14,457 bases of DNA from contig CAMAUH010000044.1 in the NCBI GenBank assembly GCA_945861365.1, positions 1-14,457 on the forward strand. Reading direction: 5' to 3'. The translations under genes and the position numbers were made by a program. The notes below the pieces were generated by a model. It ran no database searches and was not told the DNA's origin. It worked only from the letters and a program-made list of their open reading frames with translations. Positions 7,520 through 14,400 of this stretch are shown here, piece after piece. The stretch's first letter is position 1; each line of letters starts with the position of its first letter. This stretch comes from Candidatus Kuenenia stuttgartensis. Lineage in GTDB: Bacteria > Planctomycetota > UBA1135 > UBA2386.

Positions 7520-8485
7520 ATGCGATGCCGCTGGCTGCCGCTGATGCTGTGCCTGCCGGCCTGCACGCCGACGGCCGCGGTGCGTCTCGACGGCCCGTCG
7601 GCGGGCATCGCGCCGGCGGACTTCCCGGCGGCGGCGCAGCTGCTGGCCGGGTTCGATCGCGTCGTCGACGACCCGGAATGGTGCGTCGGCGATGCGGTGT
7701 TGTTCGGGCTGCAGCTGCGGCGCGGTGCGGCGCGCCGCCACTGGTTGCTGCACGTGCGGCTGACCGAGGTGCAGGCCATCGCGCGGCCGGGCGACGCCGG
7801 GGACGCTCCCGGCGAGCGGTTGCCGCCGCTGGCCTGGAACCTGCGCGTCGACGACGCGCCGCGCACGTTCCACTCGCGCTGCGCGCGGGTCGCGGTGACG
7901 GTGGCGAGCCCGGCCGGCGAGGTGCTGGGGCGTTCGGAGCCGCTGGTGCCGCGCGACCTGCTGGCGCGCGGCTTCGCGGCGGCGTGCCGTTCGGTGCACG
8001 AACGGCGCGGGCGGCAACCGGAAGACCGCGCCGCGTTCTACGACGGGCTCGACGCCGAGCCGTTGGCCGATGCCGCGGTCGCCGCCGTGGCGCTGCTGCA
8101 GGTCGTGCAGGGCGATCCGGTGCTGTCGCCGCTGTTGTGGGAAGTCGTCGAGCCGCCGTCGGTGTGGTCGGTCGTGCGCCACCTCGGCGCGCGCCTCGTG
8201 CTGGAGCCGCGCTTCCACGCGGCGCTGCCAGCGAGTTCGCCGGTGCCGCAACTGCCGGTCAGCACCTGGAACGTGCCGATGACACTGTCGGTCAACGCGG
8301 AGCCGACGCTCGAGTTCGAGCTGGCGGTGACCCCGGCGGGCTCACCGCTCGGCCTCGCGGCCGGCGTGCTGGCCGCGGTGGCGCGCAACCCGCGGCGGCA
8401 CGACGTCGACTTCCGGCTGCTGCTGCTCGGCGCGCGCCGCGGGCGCCTCACTGGTCCTTGGCCAGCGGCCGCGACATCGCGCTAG
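7520..8485 (+). CDS. Putative lipoprotein of unknown function
   Basis: This 321-residue protein starts MRCRWLPLMLCLPAC, a short positively charged n-region and hydrophobic stretch ending in LPAC, so Cys15 is a plausible lipidation site and the protein would sit in the cell envelope. The frame is open far upstream (to about 6332), so the ATG at 7520 was chosen because it produces this signal sequence. The body has a balanced composition with Trp, Phe, Asp and Glu and third positions that are nearly all G or C, which supports coding in this frame over its shadows. The most conserved-looking part is about residues 190-310: LLWEVVEPPSVWSVVRHLG, then a beta-rich segment (STWNVPMTLSVN, LEFELAVTPAGSPLGLAAGV) and DFRLLLLGARRG. 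I do not recognise a family or catalytic motif. Its 3' end overlaps the convergent pilin-like gene by 38 bp. Confidence 0.65.
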   Translation: MRCRWLPLMLCLPACTPTAAVRLDGPSAGIAPADFPAAAQLLAGFDRVVDDPEWCVGDAVLFGLQLRRGAARRHWLLHVRLTEVQAIARPGDAGDAPGERLPPLAWNLRVDDAPRTFHSRCARVAVTVASPAGEVLGRSEPLVPRDLLARGFAAACRSVHERRGRQPEDRAAFYDGLDAEPLADAAVAAVALLQVVQGDPVLSPLLWEVVEPPSVWSVVRHLGARLVLEPRFHAALPASSPVPQLPVSTWNVPMTLSVNAEPTLEFELAVTPAGSPLGLAAGVLAAVARNPRRHDVDFRLLLLGARRGRLTGPWPAAATSR

Positions 8486-9671
8486 ACAGGCGGTAGGTGC
8501 CGATCACCTGGCGCAGGTCCGACAGGATGCGGTCGTCGTAGGTCAGCGTGACGAAGTCGCTGTTGCCCTGCACGGTGATGGTGCCCGTCACCACGACGGC
8601 GCCCTGGATCTCGCACGGCTCGCGCAGCGTCAGGTTGCCGTTCACGTACAGCAGGCCCGAGAACGCCGAGTAGCTGCCGGCGCTGATCGTGGTGTCGCCG
8701 ATGATCGCGACGACACCGGTGCCTCTCAGCGGCTTGGCGGCCGTGAACGTCATGCCGACCGTGCTGTAGATGACCTTGTGCATCGGCACCGGGCTCGGGA
8801 ACGTCGCGTTGGTGGTGACGACCGAGTCCGCCATCGCGGTCAGTTCCGTCTGCGATACGCCGAACACCGCTTCCCAGCTGTGGTCGTACTGCGTTGCGGC
8901 CGACTGGCTGGGCGTGCCGGTGACGCTGGCGCCGGTGCCGCTGACGGTCGGTGCGCCGGTGCCCTGCAGGTAGTAGATGCCGCCGGCGAGCGTGCCGCCG
9001 ACGACGCGACCGCGGGTCAGGACCCGGATGCCGGAGCCGTTGCGGCAGCACAGGGCCGCCTGACCGGGTGGTTGCAGGGCGAGGCGCCGCGCTTCGACCT
9101 CGGTGAGTTCCTGGCCGAGCACCTGGTTGGGCTGCTGGTTGAAGGCCTGGTTCTCGTCCATGCGCCGGAACACGTAGCCGACGCTGCGCAGGCGCCAGAT
9201 CGAGCCCGGCTGCAGGTTGCCGCGCAGGTCCGAGATGTCCTGCGTCTGCATCTTGCGGCGCCAGGCGAGCCGGCTGGCGATGGGATCCGCTTCCCATTGC
9301 TTCCAGACCTCGTAGCGACCCCAGATGGAGTTGGTGATCTGGAACTCGCGGGCGATGCCGATCGCCGGATCGAGCGTGTCCATGATCGGTGGGCTCACCG
9401 CGGTGTCCAGCAGCGGCGCGAACGCGGTGACCGGTTGGGCGGTCTGCTTGCGCAGCCAACCGAGCGCTTCGATCAGGCCCGATTTGCTGAATTGCACGGA
9501 CTGGCCGTGCGCGATGAAGTTGACCTTGGTCGTGGTCTGGTGCGATTTCAGCACCAGGGAACCGGTCACGGTGATGCCGACCACGATCAGCGTGAAGAGG
9601 ATCGCCAGGATGAGAGCTACGCCGCGTTCGCCGCTGCGGTCGACCGGGTGCTCATGATCAGAAGGACGCAT
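8448..9671 (-). CDS. PilX/pseudopilin-like membrane-anchored protein
   Basis: This 407-residue protein has a short polar N-terminus, then ERGVALILAILFTLIVVGIT (membrane helix about 18-41), resembling the N-terminus of PilX-type minor pilins and GspK-type pseudopilins, where a prepilin peptidase cuts after the Gly. The usual Glu at position +5 is absent, as in GspK-like proteins. A helical stretch follows (about 42-75), then a soluble domain. The C-terminal part (about 300-385) carries short repeated beta strands (GVVAIIGDTTI, GLLYVNGNLTL, GAVVVTGTITVQGNS), suggesting a small beta-solenoid. An expected role is in a type IV pilus or type II secretion-like machine or an assembly-associated surface protein. 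No other pilus gene lies in the window, so its partners must be elsewhere. The ATG is well supported by AGGAG 7 nt upstream. The 3' end overlaps the convergent lipoprotein gene. The anchor call is firm; the PilX assignment is moderate. Confidence 0.75.
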   Translation of the reverse strand: MRPSDHEHPVDRSGERGVALILAILFTLIVVGITVTGSLVLKSHQTTTKVNFIAHGQSVQFSKSGLIEALGWLRKQTAQPVTAFAPLLDTAVSPPIMDTLDPAIGIAREFQITNSIWGRYEVWKQWEADPIASRLAWRRKMQTQDISDLRGNLQPGSIWRLRSVGYVFRRMDENQAFNQQPNQVLGQELTEVEARRLALQPPGQAALCCRNGSGIRVLTRGRVVGGTLAGGIYYLQGTGAPTVSGTGASVTGTPSQSAATQYDHSWEAVFGVSQTELTAMADSVVTTNATFPSPVPMHKVIYSTVGMTFTAAKPLRGTGVVAIIGDTTISAGSYSAFSGLLYVNGNLTLREPCEIQGAVVVTGTITVQGNSDFVTLTYDDRILSDLRQVIGTYRLSSAMSRPLAKDQ

Positions 9672-9678
9672 TGCTTGT

Positions 9679-9683
9679 CTCCT
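9679..9683 (-). promoter_or_regulatory. Ribosome binding site of the pilin-like gene
   Basis: AGGAG on the minus strand lies 7 nt before the ATG at 9671. Its context, AGGAGAC, is the same as that before the kinase GTG. It fixes the start of the pilin-like gene. Confidence 0.6.
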
Positions 9684-9805
9684 GCGTCGTGCAGCCTGCG
9701 ACGCGAGGGTGGCTATCGACCGGCGACGGCCAGCGCCTGCACCTGCGTGTCCCGCCTTGGGACCGCCCGCCAGATCCGGACCCCGGTGTGCCGATAGAAA
9801 CGGCC

Positions 9806-10750
9806 ATGCTGCCGCATCCGTTCGCGTTCCTCACCCTCCTCGCCGGCTGTGCCCTGGTGGCGCAGGAACCCGCCGCGGGCGCCGGCAAGCCGCCGACGCC
9901 GCGCGAGAACCGCGTCGAGCAGCGGTCGCAGTCGATGCGCGAGCAGATCGGCACCGGTCGCCAGGTGCAGAGCCACGTGCGCGTCGCGGTGCGCTTGAAG
10001 AACGGCAATCGCCTAACCGGCGTGGTCAAGGACGGTCGCTTGGTCGAGCGCGTCGATGGCCTGCGCTTCGTCGACGCCCAGGCCCGCGACGCCGGTGCCG
10101 GCACCCGCATCTGGTACTCGGGCAACGGCCGCAACTACGTGTTCGTGCCGTTCGCCGACTTCGCCGAGTACGAAGTGCTGCAGCGCCTGACCGGCAAGCA
10201 GCTGGCCGACATCGAGCAGGAGATGCAGCTCGACGAGAAGCGCACGGCGGCGGCGGTGGCGCAGCAGGCCGATGCCGAGCTCGCCACGCCGGTCGCCACG
10301 GAGAACCCGGGCGATGGGGCGGTGAAGCCCGCGATGCCGGCGGGGGAAGGTGCCGGCAAAGCCAAGGCCGCAGCACCCGGTGGCGAGACCGATCCGAAGG
10401 CCCTGCTGGAGCAGCAACGCAAGTGGCACGCGCTGCTGGCTGCCTATCCGCCGAAGGAGGGCTGGAACAAGGCGAAGCGGGACGAGATCGCGCGCCGGTT
10501 CGTCGTGGTCGGTGCCAAGCCGAGCGAGAACGAGCAGAAGTTCGTCGACGAGTTCGACGAGTGGGAGAAGGCGTGCGTGCACTTCGATGCCGTGCCGAAG
10601 CCCGCGGCGGCCGGCGGCGATGCCGGGGCGACCGGCAAGGGCAAGAGCAAGAGCAAGACCCGCGGAGCCAAGGCCGAGGCCGCGCCGGCGGCGGGCGAAG
10701 AGGGGGCCGCGGATCCGGCCGCCGGCAAGAGCAAGCGCGGCAAGCAGTGA
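9806..10750 (+). CDS. Exported protein with a basic low-complexity tail
   Basis: This 314-residue protein starts MLPHPFAFLTLLAGCALVAQEP. The hydrophobic core contains LAGC, which fits a lipobox at Cys15, but ALVA before QEP also fits ordinary signal peptidase cleavage, so it is either a lipoprotein or freely exported. The n-region has no Lys or Arg, which is unusual. The frame is open back to an ATG at 9671, but that start would bury the signal peptide. Residues about 54-92 (HVRVAVRLKNGNRLTGVV, then VDGLRFVDA) look like a small beta-barrel of the Sm/SH3 kind. Residues about 110-150 (YVFVPFADFAEYEVLQRLTG onwards) and about 205-262 are helical and charged. The last 50 or so residues are rich in Lys, Ala and Gly and probably disordered. 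I recognise no known family. The tail resembles in composition that of the YdjY-domain protein at 170-1069. Confidence 0.68.
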   Translation: MLPHPFAFLTLLAGCALVAQEPAAGAGKPPTPRENRVEQRSQSMREQIGTGRQVQSHVRVAVRLKNGNRLTGVVKDGRLVERVDGLRFVDAQARDAGAGTRIWYSGNGRNYVFVPFADFAEYEVLQRLTGKQLADIEQEMQLDEKRTAAAVAQQADAELATPVATENPGDGAVKPAMPAGEGAGKAKAAAPGGETDPKALLEQQRKWHALLAAYPPKEGWNKAKRDEIARRFVVVGAKPSENEQKFVDEFDEWEKACVHFDAVPKPAAAGGDAGATGKGKSKSKTRGAKAEAAPAAGEEGAADPAAGKSKRGKQ

Positions 10751-10818
10751 GCGAATGCGCTGCTGAATCCCGGCTGTCGGCTTGATCGCGACGGGCCCGT
10801 TCCGGAATGCTGTCCGGA

Positions 10819-11736
10819 ATGCAGCGCGCATTCCTGTTCACCGGTCAAGGTTCGCAGTTCGTCGGCATGGGCAAGGACCTCGCGGCCCGCTTCCCGGCCG
10901 CCAAGGCCACGTTCGACGAGGCCGATGCCGCACTCGGCGAGAAGGTCTCGCAGCTGTGCTTCGAGGGCCCCGAGGATCGGTTGGGCCTCACCGAGAACAC
11001 GCAGCCGGCGACGCTGGCGGTCGCCATCGCGGCGTTCCGCGCGCTGGGCCAGCAGCCGACGCTGGCGGCCGGGCACAGCCTCGGCGAGTACTCGGCGCAC
11101 GTCGCGGCCGGCACGCTCGGTTTCGCTGACGCCGTGCGGCTGGTGCGCGAACGCGGCCAGCGCATGCAGAGTGCGGTGCCGGTCGGCGTCGGCGGCATGG
11201 TCGTGCTGCGCAAGATGGGCCTCGACGAAGTGAAGGCGCTGGTGGCGCGCGTCGACGCCGGCGTCTGCGAGATCGCCAACGTCAACGAGCCGGAGCAGAT
11301 CGTCGTGTCGGGCGCGATCGCGGCGATGGACCAGATCGTGACGCTGGCGCCGCCGCGCAAGGCGCTGAAGCTCAACGTCAGCGTGCCGTTCCACTGCTCG
11401 CTGCTGCAGCAAGCGGCCACGGCATTCGCGCAGGTGCTCGACCGCACGACGCTGCGCGATCCGGCGTTCCCGGTGTGGTGCAATGTCGACGCCAAGCCGG
11501 TGACGACGGCGGCGGCGGCGCGCAGTGCCTTGCAGCGGCAGTTCGCCGGCTCGGTGCTGTGGCAGCAGACGATCGAGGGCATGTTCGCCGCCGGCGTGCG
11601 CCACTTCGTCGAATGCGGGCCGAAGGCGACGCTGGTCAACATGGTGAAGCGCATCGCGCTGGCCAAGGGCATCGAAGGGGTCGAGACGGTCGCGGCGACG
11701 ACCGCGGACGAGATCGCCGCCCTCGCGGCGAAGTGA
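10819..11736 (+). CDS. fabD: Malonyl-CoA:ACP transacylase FabD
   Basis: FabD moves malonate from CoA to acyl carrier protein, supplying the elongation unit of type II fatty acid synthesis in the cytoplasm. From the ATG at 10819 the protein is 305 residues, the usual length. It shows the N-terminal FLFTGQGSQFVGMG, the nucleophile motif GHSLGEYSA (Ser87), the RERGQRMQ arginine (Arg112) that binds the malonyl carboxylate, and the catalytic His192 in VPFHCSLL. The C-terminal half keeps GPKATLVNMVKR, matching the family 'GPG-L-L--' block. An ATG at 10807, four codons earlier, lies in a copied sequence context and cannot be excluded; I chose 10819 because family members start a few residues before FLFPGQGSQ. 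No strong Shine-Dalgarno sequence precedes either. The stop shares a base with the next ATG (TGATG), so it is coupled to lpxK. It lies apart from other fab genes, at the head of a lipid A cluster. Confidence 0.95.
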   Translation: MQRAFLFTGQGSQFVGMGKDLAARFPAAKATFDEADAALGEKVSQLCFEGPEDRLGLTENTQPATLAVAIAAFRALGQQPTLAAGHSLGEYSAHVAAGTLGFADAVRLVRERGQRMQSAVPVGVGGMVVLRKMGLDEVKALVARVDAGVCEIANVNEPEQIVVSGAIAAMDQIVTLAPPRKALKLNVSVPFHCSLLQQAATAFAQVLDRTTLRDPAFPVWCNVDAKPVTTAAAARSALQRQFAGSVLWQQTIEGMFAAGVRHFVECGPKATLVNMVKRIALAKGIEGVETVAATTADEIAALAAK

Positions 11737-12728
11737 TGGGCGATCCCGCCGGCAGCAACCCGCTGCGCCAGTCGCTGTGGCCGTTCGCGCTGCTGTACGG
11801 CGTCGTCGGCGCGGTGCGGAACTGGCTGTTCGATGCCGGCGTGCGCCGTCGTCATCGGCTCGCCGTGCCGGTCGTGTCGATCGGCAATCTGACCGTCGGC
11901 GGCACCGGCAAGACGCCGATGGTGGCGTGGCTGTGCGAGGCGGCCCACGCCGCCGGCAAGCGCCCCGGCGTGCTGGCGCGCGGCTACGGGCGCGCGCCCG
12001 GTGCCGCCCTCAACGACGAGGGCATGCTGCTGCAGCGGCGCTTGCCGTGGCTGCAGCAGGAACAGGATCCCGATCGCGTGCAGGCCGGCGTGCGCCTGCT
12101 GCAGAAGGGCGTCGACCTCGTCGTGCTCGACGACGGCTTCCAGCATCGCCGCCTGCATCGCGACGTCGACGTCGTCTGCCTCGATGCGACGTTGCCGTTC
12201 GGCAACGGGCACTTGCTGCCGGCCGGCGATCTGCGCGAGTTCCGTTCCGGCCTCGCGCGCGCGCACGTGCTGTTGCTGACGCGCGCGGGGGCGCTGCCCG
12301 AGCCGGCGCTGGCTGCGCGCATCGCGCGGCTGCAGGAGATCGCCGGCAAGCCGCTGCCGGTGTTCGCATGCGAACACCGCGCCGAGTCGTTGGTGCTGGC
12401 TCCCGCGGGCGAGAGCGTGCCGCTGTCGGCGTTGCGCGGCCAGCGCGTCGTCGCCTGGTCGGCGATCGCGCGTCCGGCCGCGTTCCGCGCCACGCTGCAG
12501 GCGCTCGGCGCCGAAGTGGTCGCCGAGATCGCGCACCGCGACCACCATCGCTTCACCGCCGCCGAGGTCGATGCCGCGCAGCGGCAGGCAGCGGCGGCGG
12601 GCGCCTGGCTCGTCACCACCGAGAAGGACGACGCGCGCCTCGCGGCGTTCGCGCAGCCGCGCCACGTGCTGCGCATCGCGCTGCAGTTCCTCGGCAGCCA
12701 ACCGACGCTGCGGGAGTTCCTGCCATGA
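11736..12728 (+). CDS. lpxK: Tetraacyldisaccharide 4'-kinase LpxK
   Basis: LpxK phosphorylates the 4' position of the tetraacyl disaccharide-1-phosphate precursor to give lipid IVA, at the inner face of the inner membrane. The 330-residue length is typical. An N-terminal hydrophobic segment (WPFALLYGVVGAVRNWLF, about 15-32) provides the membrane anchor. The P-loop GNLTVGGTGKTP (50-61) follows, then ARGYGR (81-86), then VLDDGFQHRRLHRDVD (130-145) with the acidic residues conserved in the family, and near the C-terminus VVTTEKDD-like LVTTEKDDARL. The start ATG overlaps the fabD stop (TGATG) and there is no separate ribosome binding site, so its translation should depend on fabD. Its own stop overlaps the next ATG (ATGA). 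Its presence indicates a lipid A-containing outer membrane. The call is secure. Confidence 0.95.
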   Translation: MGDPAGSNPLRQSLWPFALLYGVVGAVRNWLFDAGVRRRHRLAVPVVSIGNLTVGGTGKTPMVAWLCEAAHAAGKRPGVLARGYGRAPGAALNDEGMLLQRRLPWLQQEQDPDRVQAGVRLLQKGVDLVVLDDGFQHRRLHRDVDVVCLDATLPFGNGHLLPAGDLREFRSGLARAHVLLLTRAGALPEPALAARIARLQEIAGKPLPVFACEHRAESLVLAPAGESVPLSALRGQRVVAWSAIARPAAFRATLQALGAEVVAEIAHRDHHRFTAAEVDAAQRQAAAAGAWLVTTEKDDARLAAFAQPRHVLRIALQFLGSQPTLREFLP

Positions 12729-13678
12729 AGGTGCGCTTCATCGATCGCCTCGTCTACATCGCCGCCCGCATCGCCATCGGCATCGCTGCGCGCGTGCCGC
12801 AGTGGTTCGGCTACACCGCCGCGGACGGGCTCGGCCGCCTGTGGTTCCGCTTCGATCGCCGCCGGCGCGGCTACGGGCTGAAGTTCCTGCGGCAGGCGTT
12901 CCCGGATCGCCCGGATCACGAACTGCTGCGCATCGGCTCGCGCGCCACCGGCAACCTGTTCAAGGTGCCGCTCGACATGGCGCGGTTGACCCGCTTGCTG
13001 GCCCGCGGCGGGGATGTGCGCAGCGTGCTCGACTACGGGAACGCGGCGCCGCTGCTGGCGAGCCTGCCGAAGCCGTGCTTCGGCCTCACTGCGCACCTCG
13101 GCAACTGGGAGGTCGCGGCGGTCGGCATGGCGCAGTGGTTCGGCGGCGCCGACAGCGTCGCACGCATCAGCAAGAACCCGCTGCTGGAGAGTTGGATCCT
13201 CGCCAACCGCGAACGCGGCGGCTTGGTCGTGCACCCGCGGCGCGGCGGCATCCGCGGGCTCGCGGCCGGGCTCGAGCGCAGCGGCGTCGGCCTGATGGTG
13301 GTGGACCAGAACCAGCGCCTGCGCGGCGTGTTCGCGCCGTTCTTCGGCAAGCTCGCCAGTTGCGAACGCGCCGCGGTCACGCTGGCGCTGCGCAAGGGCT
13401 ACCCGATCCTCGTCGGCGGCGCGATCCGGCGCGGGCGCGGGTTCAAGTTCGAGATGGTCGCAATGGAACCGTTCACGCTGCAGGCGACCGGCGATCGCGC
13501 GGCCGATCTGCAGGCCGCGGTGCGGCGCGTCAACGCGGCGGTCGAGCAGTTGGTGCTGCTGGCGCCGGAGCAGTACCTGTGGATCCACGACCGCTACCGC
13601 ACGCAGCCCTCGGCGAGCGACCTGCCCGAGGCCGCGTACGGCGACGACGATGGTGATGCGCGCGGCGACGGTGGGTGA
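12725..13678 (+). CDS. Lipid A biosynthesis acyltransferase, LpxL/HtrB family
   Basis: Members of this family add secondary acyl chains from acyl-ACP to the lipid A precursor at the inner membrane, after the LpxK step. The 317-residue protein has an N-terminal hydrophobic, amphipathic region (about 8-40), the catalytic motif HLGNWE (124-129, the HX4E type) and further family blocks: VVDQNQRLRGVFAPFFG (about 192-208), a GYPILVGGAIRR strand, and WIHDRYRTQP near the end, equivalent to the family's W-H-RW/RF motif. The C-terminal 17 residues are Asp/Gly-rich and not part of the domain. The ATG overlaps the lpxK stop by ATGA, so the two are coupled. I cannot tell from sequence whether it is the first (LpxL-like) or second (LpxM-like) acyltransferase; no second copy is in the window. 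The lpxK-acyltransferase pairing supports lipid A over another acceptor. Confidence 0.9.
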   Translation: MKVRFIDRLVYIAARIAIGIAARVPQWFGYTAADGLGRLWFRFDRRRRGYGLKFLRQAFPDRPDHELLRIGSRATGNLFKVPLDMARLTRLLARGGDVRSVLDYGNAAPLLASLPKPCFGLTAHLGNWEVAAVGMAQWFGGADSVARISKNPLLESWILANRERGGLVVHPRRGGIRGLAAGLERSGVGLMVVDQNQRLRGVFAPFFGKLASCERAAVTLALRKGYPILVGGAIRRGRGFKFEMVAMEPFTLQATGDRAADLQAAVRRVNAAVEQLVLLAPEQYLWIHDRYRTQPSASDLPEAAYGDDDGDARGDGG

Positions 13679-13712
13679 TACCGGCTCGCGTGCGGGCGTC
13701 CGCTGTGCTTGC

Positions 13713-13718
13713 TATGGT
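13713..13718 (+). promoter_or_regulatory. Candidate extended -10 element of the tRNA gene
   Basis: TATGGT preceded by TGC (TGnTATGGT) lies about 10 bp before the tRNA 5' end, at the right distance for a start near 13725. No convincing -35 element is seen, which an extended -10 can tolerate. Weak evidence. Confidence 0.3.
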
Positions 13719-13728
13719 GCGCGGGTCG

Positions 13729-13805
13729 GCGCTCGTAGCTCAGTTGGATAGAGCACCGCTTTTCTAAAGCGGCGGTCCCAGGTTCGATTCCTGGCGGGCG
13801 TGCCA
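13729..13805 (+). tRNA. tRNA-Arg with anticodon UCU
   Basis: The 77 bases fold as a complete cloverleaf: 7-bp acceptor stem GCGCTCG/CGGGCGT, D arm GCTC/GAGC, anticodon arm CCGCT/AGCGG enclosing TTTCTAA, a 5-base variable loop, T arm CCAGG/CCTGG enclosing TTCGATT, and an encoded CCA. The anticodon TCT (13763-13765) reads AGA, and by wobble AGG, so it delivers arginine. The first acceptor pair is G1-U72 rather than G-C, a small oddity. No intron is seen. There is no sign of a phage or island integrated at its 3' end: the next gene is an ordinary RidA homologue. Confidence 0.97.
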
Positions 13806-13851
13806 TCCTGGATGCCGTTGCGGGTTCCGAATCGGCCATCGGCCGCGCGCC

Positions 13852-14400
13852 ATGAAACAGATCCTGTTCGCGTTGTGCTGGTTGGCCGCTGCTTGCCATG
13901 CGCCGTCGCCGGCGCCGGAGGGCACCATCGCCCCGGGACCTTTCGATCCGGAGGCGAAGCTGGCTGCGCTCGGCATCACGCTGCCGCAGCCGCCGACGCC
14001 GGTGGCCAACTACGTGCATGCGGTCCGCTCGGGCAACCTGCTGTTCCTGGCTGGCAAGGGGCCCACGCGGCCGGACGGCGGGCTGGTCATCGGCAGGGTC
14101 GGCGTCGATCTCGGCATCGACGCGGGCTACCAGGCGGCTCGCCTGGTCGGCATCCATCAGCTCGCTGTACTGAAAGCGGAGCTCGGCAGCCTCGCTCGCG
14201 TGCAGCGCATCGTCAAGGTCCTCGGCATGGTGCAGTGCGCCCCGGACTTCGCGCAGCAACCCGAGGTGATGAACGGCTACTCGGACCTGATGGTCGAGGT
14301 CTTCGGCGAACGTGGTCGCCATGCGCGCTCGGCGATCGGGGTGTCCGCATTGCCGCGCCACATGGCGGTCGAAGTGGAGATGGTCGTCGAGGTGCAGTGA
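13852..14400 (+). CDS. RidA-family protein with an export signal
   Basis: This is a RidA (YjgF/YER057c/UK114) homologue of 182 residues. Residues about 32-180 match the subfamily whose members begin with a conserved LAALGITLPQPPTPVANYV block and continue with GNLLFLAGKGP, GRVGVDLGIDAGYQAARLVG, RIVKVLGMV and HARSAIGVSALP. RidA proteins hydrolyse reactive enamine/imine intermediates made by PLP enzymes. The arginine that binds the substrate carboxylate is kept (Arg159 in HARSA), so deaminase activity is possible. Unusually, an N-terminal signal (MKQILFALCWLAAACHAPSP) precedes the domain. It ends in AAAC, so Cys15 may be lipidated, placing the protein in the envelope, whereas RidA normally works in the cytoplasm. 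The ATG at 13852 follows the tRNA by 46 bp, and a small hairpin (13833-13845) lies just before it. No Shine-Dalgarno sequence is evident. Fold certain, localisation probable, substrate unknown. Confidence 0.88.
   Translation: MKQILFALCWLAAACHAPSPAPEGTIAPGPFDPEAKLAALGITLPQPPTPVANYVHAVRSGNLLFLAGKGPTRPDGGLVIGRVGVDLGIDAGYQAARLVGIHQLAVLKAELGSLARVQRIVKVLGMVQCAPDFAQQPEVMNGYSDLMVEVFGERGRHARSAIGVSALPRHMAVEVEMVVEVQ

Noticed and set aside
9672..9805. Promoter-like TAGAAA at 9795-9800 before the exported-protein gene
   Set aside because: No -35 element lies at a suitable distance (TTGGGA at 9757 is too far upstream), and it sits only 6 bp from the ATG.
11984..13588. Long minus-strand open frame opposite lpxK and the acyltransferase
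   Set aside because: It is low-complexity Arg/Ala/Gln-rich translation, an antisense shadow of two securely identified genes.
13729..13805. tRNA gene as an integration site for a mobile element
   Set aside because: No integrase, direct repeat of the tRNA 3' end or change in base composition is visible downstream within the window.
13833..13845. Hairpin CGGCC-ATC-GGCCG between the tRNA and the RidA gene
   Set aside because: It is too short and lacks a T-run, so it is not a convincing terminator. Such 5-bp stems are frequent by chance at this GC content.
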